NCBI GenBank assembly: GCA_051746665.1
Contig: JBNJFG010000003.1
Span: 8,077-72,076 of the forward strand
Reading direction: 5' to 3'
DNA: 64,000 bases
Source: Halanaerobium sp051746665
Lineage (GTDB): Bacteria > Bacillota > Halanaerobiia > Halanaerobiales > Halanaerobiaceae
Of the stretch, positions 25,755-34,783 are shown in pieces. Numbering within the stretch: position 1 is the first letter of the stretch; every line of letters begins with the position of its first letter. Position numbers and translations under genes: made by a program. A model generated the notes under the pieces. The model had not been told where the DNA came from and did not search any database. It saw only the letters and a list, made by a program, of their open reading frames with translations.

Positions 25755-27423
25755 ACTTAAAAATGCTTTAATTTATGATCCAACTAATAATAAAGATGGG
25801 GTTAAAGAAGATATCTGGGTTGAAGATGAGAAAATAGTTGCTGAACCTGAGCAATCAGTTTTAAAAGAATTAAAGGCAAACAATGAATTAGAAGAAATAG
25901 ATCTAGCAGGTAAAATTGTAATGGCTGGTGGAGTCGATATTCACTCTCATATAGCTGGCCCAAAGGTAAACTCCGGTCGTGTTTTAAGACCTGAAGATCA
26001 CAGGCGTGATAATGTTGCTCGTAAAGGTAAACTGCGTTCTGGAGTTGGTTCTACAGTTCCTTCTAGTTACGTAACTGGTTATCGCTACAGTTTAATGGGC
26101 TACACAACTGTGATGGAAGCTGCAGGACCACCTATGAAAGCTAAACATATTCATGAAGAATTTAATGATCTCCCCTATATCGATAAGGGCTTTTTAGTTT
26201 TAAGTGGTAATAATTATTTTGTTTTAAAATTCATCAGTGAAAATAATCAGCAGGCCTTAAAGGATTATCTTGGCTGGCTGATAAATGCAACAGGTGCTTT
26301 TGGATTAAAAGTTGTAAATCCAGGTGGAGTTGAAGCCTGGAAAGAAGGAAAAAGAATGAGAGGGATTGAAGAAAAGGGGACTTATTTTGATTTAAGTCCT
26401 AAGGAAATTCTGCTCGGACTGGCCCAAGCAGCAGAAGATCTTAAATTACCTCATCCCATTCATCTTCATACAAATGATCTGGGCTCAGCTGGAAATTATA
26501 AAACAACAATTAATACTATGCGATTATTAGAGGATTATCGACTGCATATAACCCATGTTCAATTCAGCAGCTATGGTAAAGACGAAGATTCCAAAATAAA
26601 GTTTGCTACTGCTACTGATGAAATTGCAGCTGAAATTAATAAGCAGTCAAAACTTACAGTGGATATTGGTCAGCTTGTCTTTGGAGAAGCTACAACCATG
26701 ACTGCAGATGGCATTTTGGAATATAATCTTCATAAATTATCAGGTAACAAATGGGTTAATACAGATGTTGAAATGGAAACTGGATCAGGTATCGTACCAA
26801 TGAATTATAAGAAGAAAAATTTAGTTAATGATATTCAATGGGCTACTGGAATGGAACTTTTCTTAAAAATTAATAATCCCTGGCAGGTGTTTTTAACAAC
26901 TGACCATCCAAATGCTGGACCATTTACTGCCTATCCCTGGATTATTAAATTATTGATGAATAAAAGCTATCGGGCAGATTATATATCAGATTTAAATGAT
27001 AAATTTGATGAGCATACAGATTTGTCTTCACTTGACAGAGAATATAGTTTGAGTGATATTGCAGTTATCAGTCGCTCTGGTCCTGCTAAAGCCCTAGGAT
27101 TGAAAAATAAAGGTCATCTAGGGATTGGTGCTGATGCAGATATAGCGGTATATAATAATATTTCTGACAGTGATATTGCAGAAGTCTTTGCTCATCCTGT
27201 TTATGTTTTTAAATCGGGAAGAATGATTGTCAAAGATGGAGAACTACTAAATAATTTGGAAATTGGAAGGACCTTAGTTACTAAGCCAGAATATGATCAA
27301 AACATTGTCGAATTAATTAGAGAAGATTTTCAGAAATATTATAGTATTTCAATTGATAATTATGCAGTTACAGATCATTATTATGATAAAGTTGAGGTGA
27401 TTCCATGCGCTACCAGGGAATAG
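25747..27423 (+). CDS. fwdA: Formylmethanofuran dehydrogenase subunit A (amidohydrolase)
   Basis: Metal-dependent amidohydrolase subunit that hydrolyses or forms the formyl-MFR amide at a dinuclear site. Ligand motifs seen: HSH in GGVDIHSHIAGPKV, a lysine in GAFGLKVVNPGG (probably carboxylated), HPIHLHTND, HITHVQFSSYG and the catalytic Asp in LTTDHPNAGPFTAYPW. Its 558 residues are the full FwdA length. Combined with FwdB it would channel formate to or from CO2. ATG 25747 is 10 bases after GGGGAG; TTG 25741 is too close. It overlaps fwdB by 8 bases and ftr by 19. Confidence 0.94.
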   Translation: MLRLKNALIYDPTNNKDGVKEDIWVEDEKIVAEPEQSVLKELKANNELEEIDLAGKIVMAGGVDIHSHIAGPKVNSGRVLRPEDHRRDNVARKGKLRSGVGSTVPSSYVTGYRYSLMGYTTVMEAAGPPMKAKHIHEEFNDLPYIDKGFLVLSGNNYFVLKFISENNQQALKDYLGWLINATGAFGLKVVNPGGVEAWKEGKRMRGIEEKGTYFDLSPKEILLGLAQAAEDLKLPHPIHLHTNDLGSAGNYKTTINTMRLLEDYRLHITHVQFSSYGKDEDSKIKFATATDEIAAEINKQSKLTVDIGQLVFGEATTMTADGILEYNLHKLSGNKWVNTDVEMETGSGIVPMNYKKKNLVNDIQWATGMELFLKINNPWQVFLTTDHPNAGPFTAYPWIIKLLMNKSYRADYISDLNDKFDEHTDLSSLDREYSLSDIAVISRSGPAKALGLKNKGHLGIGADADIAVYNNISDSDIAEVFAHPVYVFKSGRMIVKDGELLNNLEIGRTLVTKPEYDQNIVELIREDFQKYYSISIDNYAVTDHYYDKVEVIPCATRE

Positions 27424-28304
27424 AAATAGAAGATACTTTTGCTGAGGCTTTTACTATGTATGGAACCAGAGTCATAGTAACAGCAGACAATGAAAAATGG
27501 GCTGAGATTGCAGGCAGAGAAGCTACAGGATTTGCAACTTCAATTATTGAATGCGGAATTGAGGCTGGAATTGAAAAGAAATTAAGCCCGGAGGAAACTT
27601 TAGATGGAAGACCTGGAGTCAGTTTGCTCTTTTTTACCATGAAAGAAAAATCACTGTTAAAAGAAATGCGAAAACGAATAGGCCAGACAATAATGACTGC
27701 AGCCACTGCAGCCTGTTTTAATGGCCTAAATTCAGATAAAAAAATAAAAGTTGGAGGAAATATACGCTATTTTGGAGATGGATTTCAGATTTCAAAACTA
27801 TATGATGACCGCAGATTCTGGAGGATTCCAATAATGGGGGGCGAATTCTTAATCGAAGAAAGTTTTGGAGTTCAAAAAGGAATAGGTGGAGGTAACATAA
27901 TAATTGCTGCATCTGACTCTGTAAACGCTTTAAATGCTGCTGAAAAAGCAGTAGCAGCAATGCGCCAAATTGAAGGGGTAGTAATGCCTTTCCCAGGGGG
28001 GATTGTCAGCAGTGGGAGTAAGGTAACTTCTAAATATTCATTTTTAAATGCAGCTACCAATACGAAATATTGCCCTACTATTAAAGCACAGACAGAATCA
28101 AATTTGGCGGAAGAAGTTGGTTCTGTTTTAGAAATTGTTATCGATGGTTTAAGTGTGGAAGCAACTGCAGAAGCAATGAGAGTTGGAATTAAAGCAGCTG
28201 CTGTTGATGGTGTTATTAAAATAACTGCTGGTAATTATGGTGGAGATCTAGGAACAGAAAACTTTTATCTCAAGGAAATTTTACGGGGTGATCTGGATGA
28301 CTAA
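27405..28304 (+). CDS. ftr: Formylmethanofuran:H4MPT formyltransferase
   Basis: Transfers the formyl group between methanofuran and N5 of H4MPT. Strong agreement with archaeal Ftr/FhcD: GIEIEDTFAEAFTMYGTRV, EATGFATSIIECGIEAGI, DGRPGVSLL, the RIGQTIMTAATAACF helix, RYFGDGFQISK, MPFPGGIVSSGSKV and NTKYCPT. Length 299 residues is normal. It lies between fwdA and fwdC with overlaps on both sides, as in methylotroph fhc operons, which suggests a complex with FwdABC. ATG 27405 with SD GAGGTGA. Confidence 0.95.
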   Translation: MRYQGIEIEDTFAEAFTMYGTRVIVTADNEKWAEIAGREATGFATSIIECGIEAGIEKKLSPEETLDGRPGVSLLFFTMKEKSLLKEMRKRIGQTIMTAATAACFNGLNSDKKIKVGGNIRYFGDGFQISKLYDDRRFWRIPIMGGEFLIEESFGVQKGIGGGNIIIAASDSVNALNAAEKAVAAMRQIEGVVMPFPGGIVSSGSKVTSKYSFLNAATNTKYCPTIKAQTESNLAEEVGSVLEIVIDGLSVEATAEAMRVGIKAAAVDGVIKITAGNYGGDLGTENFYLKEILRGDLDD

Positions 28305-29151
28305 ATTAAAGCTCAAATTAAAAAATGAAAACCCTGCTCTAATTAAAAAAAATAATAAATTAATAGGGAAAATCCCGGTTGAAGTAGAAAATATTAGAGC
28401 AGACCTTATAAAAGATATGAGTTTTTCTGAATTAGAAAATCTAGAAATTAGAGCCGGAAAAGAAATATATAAATTAAAAGATTTTTTTGAAATAGAAGGT
28501 GAGCCAGCAGAAGATATTGAAATTGTAGGTGATTTATCTAATTTTAAATACCTAGGTGCAGAAATGAATTCTGGTACTATTAAAGTTAAAGGTAATGTTG
28601 GCATGCATCTGGGTTCTGAAATGAGTGGTGGTCAAATAGAAATTGAAGGTAATGCTGGTGACTGGCTGGGTGCAGAAATGACAGGTGGTATGATAACTGT
28701 AGCTGGTGATGCGGGTAATTATATAGGAGCTGCTTTTAGAGGAGATAAATTAGGGATGAATCGAGGCCTGATCTATATTGGTGGTAATGCCGGCAACTTT
28801 ACAGCAAATAAAATGCGTCGTGGTGAAATAATAATCAATGGTGATTGTGGAGACTTACTCGGAGCACAGATGATAGCAGGTTCTGTCTATGTTTTTGGTA
28901 AGTGCGGAAAACGAGTAGGAGCTGGGATGAAAAGAGGAACAATTGTAGTTTTTAATGAAATAGAACTGCTTCCTACTTTTAGTTACAATATAAGTTATTC
29001 CCCTAATTTTTTAAATATTGCCTTCAGGCATCTTGAAAATGATTATGGAATCAAAATTCCAGATCAAGCTTTTAATTCAGAATATAAAAGATATAGTGGT
29101 GATAAGACTGAATTAGGGAAAGGGGAAATTTTAATATGGAAAAAAGACTAA
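28297..29151 (+). CDS. fwdC: Formylmethanofuran dehydrogenase subunit C
   Basis: Beta-helical scaffold subunit related to the C-terminal domain of glutamate synthase. The centre is a series of glycine-rich turns such as VKGNVGMHLGSEMSGG, IEGNAGDWLGAEMTGG, VAGDAGNYIGAAF and INGDCGDLLGAQM, about one per 19 residues. In Fwd/Fhc complexes it bridges the A subunit and partners. ATG 28297 has the GGGG SD at 28285; GTG 28288 overlaps the SD. It overlaps ftr by 8 bases and mch by 16 bases. Confidence 0.92.
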   Translation: MTKLKLKLKNENPALIKKNNKLIGKIPVEVENIRADLIKDMSFSELENLEIRAGKEIYKLKDFFEIEGEPAEDIEIVGDLSNFKYLGAEMNSGTIKVKGNVGMHLGSEMSGGQIEIEGNAGDWLGAEMTGGMITVAGDAGNYIGAAFRGDKLGMNRGLIYIGGNAGNFTANKMRRGEIIINGDCGDLLGAQMIAGSVYVFGKCGKRVGAGMKRGTIVVFNEIELLPTFSYNISYSPNFLNIAFRHLENDYGIKIPDQAFNSEYKRYSGDKTELGKGEILIWKKD

Positions 29152-30095
29152 ACCTTAATAAAAATGCAGTGATGCTGGTTAAAGAAATGATGAATGAAAA
29201 AGATCTCTTAAATATAGATGCTGTCCATTATAATGATGGAATAACTGTTATTGATGGTGGTGTTAAAGTTAAAGGTGGTTTTAGAGCTGGAGTTTTTTTC
29301 TCAGAAATATGTCTGGGGGGATTAGGAGAAGTTGATTTTATTGACTATGAGATTAGAGATTATATGATTCCAGCTGTTAAAGTAGAAATTGATCATCCCC
29401 TGGAAGCCTGTATGCTTTCTCAATATGCAGGTTGGAAAGTTGAAAAAGATGATTTTTTTGCTATGGCTTCTGGTCCGGGAAGAATTTTAGCTGCTAAAGA
29501 AAAATTATATAAAGAATATAATAATTATCGTGAAAGCAGAAATTCTCCGGCGGTAATTGTTTTAGAAAGTTCAAAACTTCCAGATGAAAAAACTGCAAAA
29601 TATATTGCAGATGAAATGTGTACACCCTGCAGTAACAGTTATATTTTAACAGCACCAACAGAATCACTGGTCGGATCAATCCAGATAAGTGCCAGAATTG
29701 TAGAAACAGGAATGCATAAAATGCATGAATTAGATTTTGCTTTAGAAAAAATTGAGTCAGCCTGGGGTATTTGTCCTGTTTCACCAACTGCTGATAATAC
29801 TTTAAAAGCTATTGGAAGAACTAATGATGCAGTTTTATATGGTGGAACAGCATATTATCAGGTATACTGCGAAGATACTGAAATAGAAGAAATATTAGCT
29901 GATATTCCAGCATCAGCTTCAGATGATTATGGAGAAAGTTTTTTAAAACTATATAAAAGATATAACAATTTCTATGATATTGATCCAATGCTTTTTAGTC
30001 CTGCCCGTGTTATAATTAATAATAGAAAAAGTGGAAAAACCTACAAAGCAGGAAAAATAAATTATGAAATACTTGAAAAATCATTTTTTGAATAA
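29136..30095 (+). CDS. mch: Methenyl-H4MPT cyclohydrolase
   Basis: Hydrolyses methenyl-H4MPT to N5-formyl-H4MPT, linking MtdB to Ftr. Family blocks seen: LNLNKNAVMLVKEMM, GGFRAGVFFSEICLGGLGEV, VEIDHPLEACMLSQYAGW, FAMASGPGRILA, GICPVSPTADNTLKAIGRTNDAVLYGG and SASDDYGESFLKLYK. Full length (319 residues). It is the last of the uninterrupted catalytic set DUF2193-mtdB-fwdDBA-ftr-fwdC-mch, and biosynthetic genes follow after a 48-base gap. Confidence 0.95.
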   Translation: MEKRLNLNKNAVMLVKEMMNEKDLLNIDAVHYNDGITVIDGGVKVKGGFRAGVFFSEICLGGLGEVDFIDYEIRDYMIPAVKVEIDHPLEACMLSQYAGWKVEKDDFFAMASGPGRILAAKEKLYKEYNNYRESRNSPAVIVLESSKLPDEKTAKYIADEMCTPCSNSYILTAPTESLVGSIQISARIVETGMHKMHELDFALEKIESAWGICPVSPTADNTLKAIGRTNDAVLYGGTAYYQVYCEDTEIEEILADIPASASDDYGESFLKLYKRYNNFYDIDPMLFSPARVIINNRKSGKTYKAGKINYEILEKSFFE

Positions 30096-30143
30096 TTCTT
30101 TAAGTAGAAAATAATAATTTTAAAAAGCATAGGAGGGAATTTA

Positions 30144-31007
30144 GTGCAGGCAGTAATCCTCGCTTCAGATGATGGGTGGCATATTGAAGAATTAAAAAAA
30201 GCATTAAAAAGAAAAAATATAAGAGCAGAAAGGGTTCCAATAACAGAACTTGGAGCAGCTGTTTCATCTACTTTCCAGCTCAAGTCAAGAGAAAAAATAT
30301 TAGATGGATATGATTATATTTTTGTTAGAGTTATTCCTGGTGGAAGTCTGGAACAGATAATTTTAAGGATGGATATTTTAAATAGAATGGCTGCTCTGGG
30401 TAAAAAAATAATTAACAAACCTTCTGTTATCGAAAAAACAGTTGATAAATATTATACTCAATTTATTCTGGCTGATCATGGCCTTCCGACACCAGAAACA
30501 TTTGTAACTGAAGATTTTAGACAGGCTTTAGAATACTGTGAAAAGTGGGGAGATGTAATTTTAAAGCCGATCTTTGGTTCTCTTGGTAAAGGTATAGTAC
30601 GCTTAACAGATGAAGAGACAGCTTATAGGGTTTTAAGAGCCTGGGATGAAAATAACTTAGTTTTTTATCTCCAAAAATATATTGAACATGGTCAGAGTGA
30701 TATTAGAGTCTTTGTCTGTAAAGGAGAAATAATTGCTGCATCTGAAAGATGTGGAGCCAGCTGGAAAACAAATGTAGCCAGAGGAGCTGTCAGCAAAAAA
30801 ATTGAGCTTCCCCAGAATATTCAAGATATGGCTTTAAAAACTGCAGAAATTCTTGACTTAGATTATACAGGAATTGACATAGTTTTGGAGAATGGTAGTT
30901 ATAAGAATGCTTATATTATTGAAGTTAATAGTATTCCAGGCTGGTATGGATTACAGCAGGTAACAGATTTCAATATAGCAGATAAAATTATTGATTTAAT
31001 GATCTAG
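30144..31007 (+). CDS. RimK-type ATP-grasp ligase (MptN-like), H4MPT cluster
   Basis: A 287-residue ATP-grasp ligase of the RimK/MptN type. Features: KIINKPSVIEKTVDKYYTQ, the ATP-binding strand VILKPIFGSLGKGIVRL, FYLQKYIEHGQSDIRVFV, SWKTNVARGAVS and metal-binding YIIEVNSIPGWYGLQ. MptN adds glutamate to H4MPT to give tetrahydrosarcinapterin; related enzymes occur in methylotroph C1 clusters. The acceptor here (H4MPT or methanofuran) cannot be told from the sequence. GTG 30144 lies 6 bases after AGGAGGG. Confidence 0.82.
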   Translation: MQAVILASDDGWHIEELKKALKRKNIRAERVPITELGAAVSSTFQLKSREKILDGYDYIFVRVIPGGSLEQIILRMDILNRMAALGKKIINKPSVIEKTVDKYYTQFILADHGLPTPETFVTEDFRQALEYCEKWGDVILKPIFGSLGKGIVRLTDEETAYRVLRAWDENNLVFYLQKYIEHGQSDIRVFVCKGEIIAASERCGASWKTNVARGAVSKKIELPQNIQDMALKTAEILDLDYTGIDIVLENGSYKNAYIIEVNSIPGWYGLQQVTDFNIADKIIDLMI

Positions 31008-31029
31008 ATATAATTTTGGAGGGAAGAAT

Positions 31030-31974
31030 ATGCCTTTAAGTGATATAGAAATAGCACAGGCAGTTCAAATAGCATCTTTGTTGGAAGCCAGTGCAGCCAA
31101 GCCTGGTAATGTTTATCCAAACAAAAGTTTTGAAGATTTAAATTACCATCATTTTTTGTACAGTTCAGCTGCTGTGTTCCCAGCTTTTTTAGATCTGGAT
31201 CATAAATCAGTCGGAGAAATAATTTTAGAAGGAGTTAAAGAAACTCATTCCTTTATTAAAACAAATACAAATTTGGGTATTTTACTTTTAATATCACCAC
31301 TGGCAGCAGCATATGCTGGTTTAAGAAAAAAAGATTTAATAGATTCTGCAGATAGTGAAGAATTAAAAAAACTTTTACAGCAAGAAATAAATTATATTTT
31401 AAAAAATTTAACAAAAAAAGATGCTAAACTGGTTTATCAGGCAATTAATTATTCTAAAGCAGGAAATCTGGCTCGCGTTGAAGCAGGAGATGTTAGAGAT
31501 AAGGTTAAATTGAATCTCTATCAGGCAATGGAGCTTGCTAAAAATAGAGATCAAATTGCAGCAGAATATGTTAGTGATTTTAGTGTCACTTTTGATTTTG
31601 CCTATCCAGTTTTAATAAAAAATCAAAAAAGATTTTCCAGGCTTGATGATGCAATAATTCAGACTTACTTAGAGATTTTAGCTGAATATCCAGACACTTT
31701 AATAGCTAGAAAATGGGGTAATGATTTTGCAGTTGAGATTTCTAAAAAAACTAAAGAACTTCTTGATAAATTAGAAAATATTAAAAAATTAAAAGTTAGA
31801 GAACAGGAGATCAAAAGATTTGATAAATATTTAAGGTCAAAAAAAGAAAAAATTAACCCAGGAACTACAGCAGATTTTATAGCAGCAGTTATATTTTTAG
31901 CAATTTTAGTTTCGGGAAAAAAAATTATAACTAATTGGGCAAACTGGGGGGATGTTAATAATGGATCAATTTAA
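31030..31974 (+). CDS. CitG-like triphosphoribosyl-dephospho-CoA synthase family protein
   Basis: A 314-residue CitG/MdcB-family protein: ASLLEASAAKPGNVYPNKSF (family N-terminal signature), TNTNLGILLLISPLAAAY, GNLARVEAGDVRD and a late NPGTTADFIAAVIFLAI. Classical members attach a phosphoribosyl group to dephospho-CoA for citrate or malonate lyase, but no such lyase is near. CitG-like genes recur in H4MPT clusters, so a ribosylation or ribosyl-phosphate step in cofactor assembly is more likely. Function is inference. The 3' end overlaps the next gene by 14 bases. Confidence 0.78.
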   Translation: MPLSDIEIAQAVQIASLLEASAAKPGNVYPNKSFEDLNYHHFLYSSAAVFPAFLDLDHKSVGEIILEGVKETHSFIKTNTNLGILLLISPLAAAYAGLRKKDLIDSADSEELKKLLQQEINYILKNLTKKDAKLVYQAINYSKAGNLARVEAGDVRDKVKLNLYQAMELAKNRDQIAAEYVSDFSVTFDFAYPVLIKNQKRFSRLDDAIIQTYLEILAEYPDTLIARKWGNDFAVEISKKTKELLDKLENIKKLKVREQEIKRFDKYLRSKKEKINPGTTADFIAAVIFLAILVSGKKIITNWANWGDVNNGSI

Positions 31975-32962
31975 AAGAGATGTTCAAAAAGAAGAACCTC
32001 GACTTGTGGTAGGCTTAAATAGAGTTGGTGTAAAAAACATCCAAAAAATAATCAGAATTAAAAATGATGATAAAGAAAATTTATTTTATTCAACAATTGA
32101 TATATTTGTAGATTTACTTCCCCAGCAAAAAGGGGCACATATGTCAAGATTTGATGAAACCATTACTCAAATAATTGATGAAACAATTCAGAAGAAAGTT
32201 ATGGTTATAGAAGATTTCGCCACTTATATGGCAGAAATGGCCAGGGAAAGGCAGCATGCTCATCGGGCAGAAGTCCGGATTAAAGCAAAATATCCTGTAG
32301 AAGAAATCGCACCAGCATCTAAGAAGAAAACTCAAAAAATTAATACAATTATGGGTAGAGCTGTCAGTACTGAAAATGGAAGCAGACATTTGATTGGTGT
32401 AGAAACTAATGGAATGACAGTTTGTCCTTGTGCTCAACAGATGATTAAGGAATATGCAGAAGAAAAATTAGAAAATGAAGGATTTACCAAAGAACAGCTA
32501 AAAAAAGTTTTTAAACATATTCCAATGCCTTCACACAATCAGCGTGGAACCGGTATTTTAATGATTGGTAGTGAGAAAAAAATTAAGGCTGAAAAATTGG
32601 TGAAAATAGTTGAAAATTCTATGAGCAGTAAAGTTTTAGATCTTTTGAAAAGAGTTGACGAGTTAGAAATTGTAAGAAATGCCCATTTGAATCCTCGTTT
32701 TGTGGAAGATGTTGTTAGAGAAATGGTGGCCCTTACAATTAAAGAATTTGATTTTTTAAGTGATGATGACTATTTCTTAGCTAAACAAACAAATTATGAG
32801 GGAATCCATAGTTATGAAGTCTATGCTGAAAGAAGTGGAACAATTGGTGAAATCAAAGCAGAAATCGAAAAAGCTGAAAATGATTATATAGATAAAGATT
32901 ATGTTGTAAATTGTAATAATACCAGCTCAGAGGAGTGGCTGGAACTAAATGGAGGCTGTTAA
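31961..32962 (+). CDS. GTP cyclohydrolase of the FolE2/MptA family
   Basis: COG1469-type GTP cyclohydrolase, a metal-dependent first step of pterin synthesis. FolE2 yields dihydroneopterin triphosphate; MptA yields the 2',3'-cyclic phosphate. Motifs include GAHMSRFDET, TNGMTVCPCAQQM (metal-binding Cys), PSHNQRGTG and HLNPRFVEDVVREMV. No MptB phosphodiesterase is seen nearby, while FolB and FolK are encoded downstream, so FolE2-type chemistry is slightly favoured. ATG 31961 lies about 9 bases after GGGGGG; ATG 31952 directly abuts that run. Confidence 0.88.
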   Translation: MDQFKRDVQKEEPRLVVGLNRVGVKNIQKIIRIKNDDKENLFYSTIDIFVDLLPQQKGAHMSRFDETITQIIDETIQKKVMVIEDFATYMAEMARERQHAHRAEVRIKAKYPVEEIAPASKKKTQKINTIMGRAVSTENGSRHLIGVETNGMTVCPCAQQMIKEYAEEKLENEGFTKEQLKKVFKHIPMPSHNQRGTGILMIGSEKKIKAEKLVKIVENSMSSKVLDLLKRVDELEIVRNAHLNPRFVEDVVREMVALTIKEFDFLSDDDYFLAKQTNYEGIHSYEVYAERSGTIGEIKAEIEKAENDYIDKDYVVNCNNTSSEEWLELNGGC

Positions 32963-32963
32963 T

Positions 32964-33668
32964 TTGAAATTATTAATTAGCATTAAAAATGCAGAAGAAG
33001 CTTCAATAGTAAAAGATAGCAAATTTGATATTTTAGATATTAAAAATCCTGCTGAAGGTTCACTTGGAGTTAATTTTCCGGGTGTAATTAAAGAAATTAA
33101 AGAAAAATCTCCAAATAGAGTTATTAGTGCAGCTGGAGGTGATCTGCCTGGACTTCCAGGATTAAGTTCGCAGATTACCTTTGGACTGGCTAATTTAAAG
33201 CCTGATTATATAAAATTGGGCTTTTATAATTTTAATGAACTTGAAACAGCAATAAAAATAGTTGATGAAGCTAAAAAAGCCATTAAGCTAAGTGCTGCAC
33301 CTGTTAAATTAATAGCGGCAGCTTATGGAGATTACAAAAAAACAGGCAGTTTTAATCCTTTTTTATTAAATGAGTTGGCCTTTAAAACTGACTTAGATGG
33401 GATTATGATCGATACCATTAATAAAAATGGGAAAAACTTATTTGATTTTCTCAGTCCAGCAGAGCTTAAAAGTTTTTGTCAGCAGGCAAAAAAAGCAGAA
33501 GTTTTTAGCGCCCTTGCTGGCTCATTAAGGTTTAAACATCTTGATCTTTTAAAAGAAATTAATTCCGATATTATCGGATTTAGAGGTGCTGTCTGTAAAA
33601 ATAATGATCGAAGCTCTAAAATAAACGCAGATTTAATTAATGAGCTCTACGAAAAAATTCAGGATTAA
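32964..33668 (+). CDS. mfnB: (5-formylfuran-3-yl)methyl phosphate synthase
   Basis: Makes the furan precursor of methanofuran from two glyceraldehyde-3-phosphate molecules (MfnB, formerly DUF556). A TIM barrel with the N-terminal LLISIKNAEEAS, the active-site segment FDILDIKNPAEGSLG, YIKLGFYNF, LIAAAYGDYKKTGSFNP, MIDTINKNGKNLFDF, and FSALAGSLRFKHL. About 235 residues, normal length. The start is TTG 32964, 8 bases after GGAGG (32951-32955), rather than ATG 32949 inside the SD. It lies one base after the cyclohydrolase stop. Confidence 0.92.
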   Translation: MKLLISIKNAEEASIVKDSKFDILDIKNPAEGSLGVNFPGVIKEIKEKSPNRVISAAGGDLPGLPGLSSQITFGLANLKPDYIKLGFYNFNELETAIKIVDEAKKAIKLSAAPVKLIAAAYGDYKKTGSFNPFLLNELAFKTDLDGIMIDTINKNGKNLFDFLSPAELKSFCQQAKKAEVFSALAGSLRFKHLDLLKEINSDIIGFRGAVCKNNDRSSKINADLINELYEKIQD

Positions 33669-33694
33669 TTATCTTAGATATGAGGTTGTTAGAT

Positions 33695-34783
33695 ATGGGA
33701 AAATATAAAATTATTGGTTGGGATATTGGGGGAGCCAATATCAAAGCTACAAAAATAGTTTATAACCAGAAAAATAATAAAATAGAATCAGTTTTATCAA
33801 TCAGTAAATATTTTGCAATGTGGGATAAAAATCAAAACCCTCTAGAAGTTATAGCAGAAATTTATCAAAATTTTAATGAAGCAGACTATTTTGCTATCAC
33901 AATGACTGCAGAACTGGCTGATAGATTTTCAACAAAAATCGAGGGAATCAATTATATAATTGATTTATTCAAAGATAATTTTGCTGATAAAAAACTTTAT
34001 TTTTATAACAATCAGGCTAAATTTTTAAGAGTTGAAGAGTTGGAAAATAATATTGAAAAAAGCATAAGTCTTGCTGCAGCAAATTGGGCTGCTTCTGCTT
34101 CTTTTGCAGCGGAATTTAAAAAAGACTTTATTTTATTTGATATGGGAAGCAGTACTATTGATTTAATTCCAGTTAGAAATAATAAAATTGCTGCTTTGGG
34201 TTTTACTGATGTCGAGCGATTAAAACAGGGTGAGCTTATATATCACGGATTTTTGCGGAGTAATTTAAGTAATTTAAGCAAAGAGATACCATATCAGGGC
34301 CAGCTGGTAGCTGTTATTAATGAATATTTTGCAACTACTGCTGATCTTCATTTACTTAAAAATATTATAAATTCAGCAGAATATACTGTTGAGCCCGCCG
34401 ATAGTGGTCAGAAAAGCAAAGAGGCAGCAGCTGCTAGAATCGCAAGAATGATCAGTCTTGATCTTAACTCTATTTCCGAAAGTCAGCTTAATTTAATTGT
34501 TGATTATATTTATAATCAAGAAATTTCATTAATTTATAATAAACTGCTGCAGCTTTATTCTAGGGATTATCTTAATCTGCAAATCCCCTTATTAATTAAT
34601 AGTGAAGCAGCCTATTTTAAAGATGATTTAAAAATGAGAAGTGATTTTAAATTTTTGGAGTTGTCAAATCTAATTCCAGTTCTTACTAATAATATTTTGA
34701 CTACTACCTCAGCTGCCTCTTTACTATTAAAAAAAATTATTGGAAAAGACTTAGTGGAACTTATGGGGTTAAATAATGAATAA
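33695..34783 (+). CDS. mfnF: Methanofuran biosynthesis protein MfnF (hydantoinase A-like)
   Basis: An actin-fold/hydantoinase-type protein. MfnF couples the activated furan amine unit to gamma-glutamyltyramine in methanofuran synthesis, and methylotroph C1 clusters carry the homologue as an 'H4MPT-linked C1 transfer pathway protein'. Blocks: KIIGWDIGGANIKATKI, an ITMTAELADRF strand, ILFDMGSSTIDLIPV and FTDVERLKQGELIYHGFLRS. About 362 residues. ATG 33695 is 9 bases after GAGG; ATG 33680 overlaps the SD. It ends 8 bases inside mfnE. Confidence 0.87.
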   Translation: MGKYKIIGWDIGGANIKATKIVYNQKNNKIESVLSISKYFAMWDKNQNPLEVIAEIYQNFNEADYFAITMTAELADRFSTKIEGINYIIDLFKDNFADKKLYFYNNQAKFLRVEELENNIEKSISLAAANWAASASFAAEFKKDFILFDMGSSTIDLIPVRNNKIAALGFTDVERLKQGELIYHGFLRSNLSNLSKEIPYQGQLVAVINEYFATTADLHLLKNIINSAEYTVEPADSGQKSKEAAAARIARMISLDLNSISESQLNLIVDYIYNQEISLIYNKLLQLYSRDYLNLQIPLLINSEAAYFKDDLKMRSDFKFLELSNLIPVLTNNILTTTSAASLLLKKIIGKDLVELMGLNNE

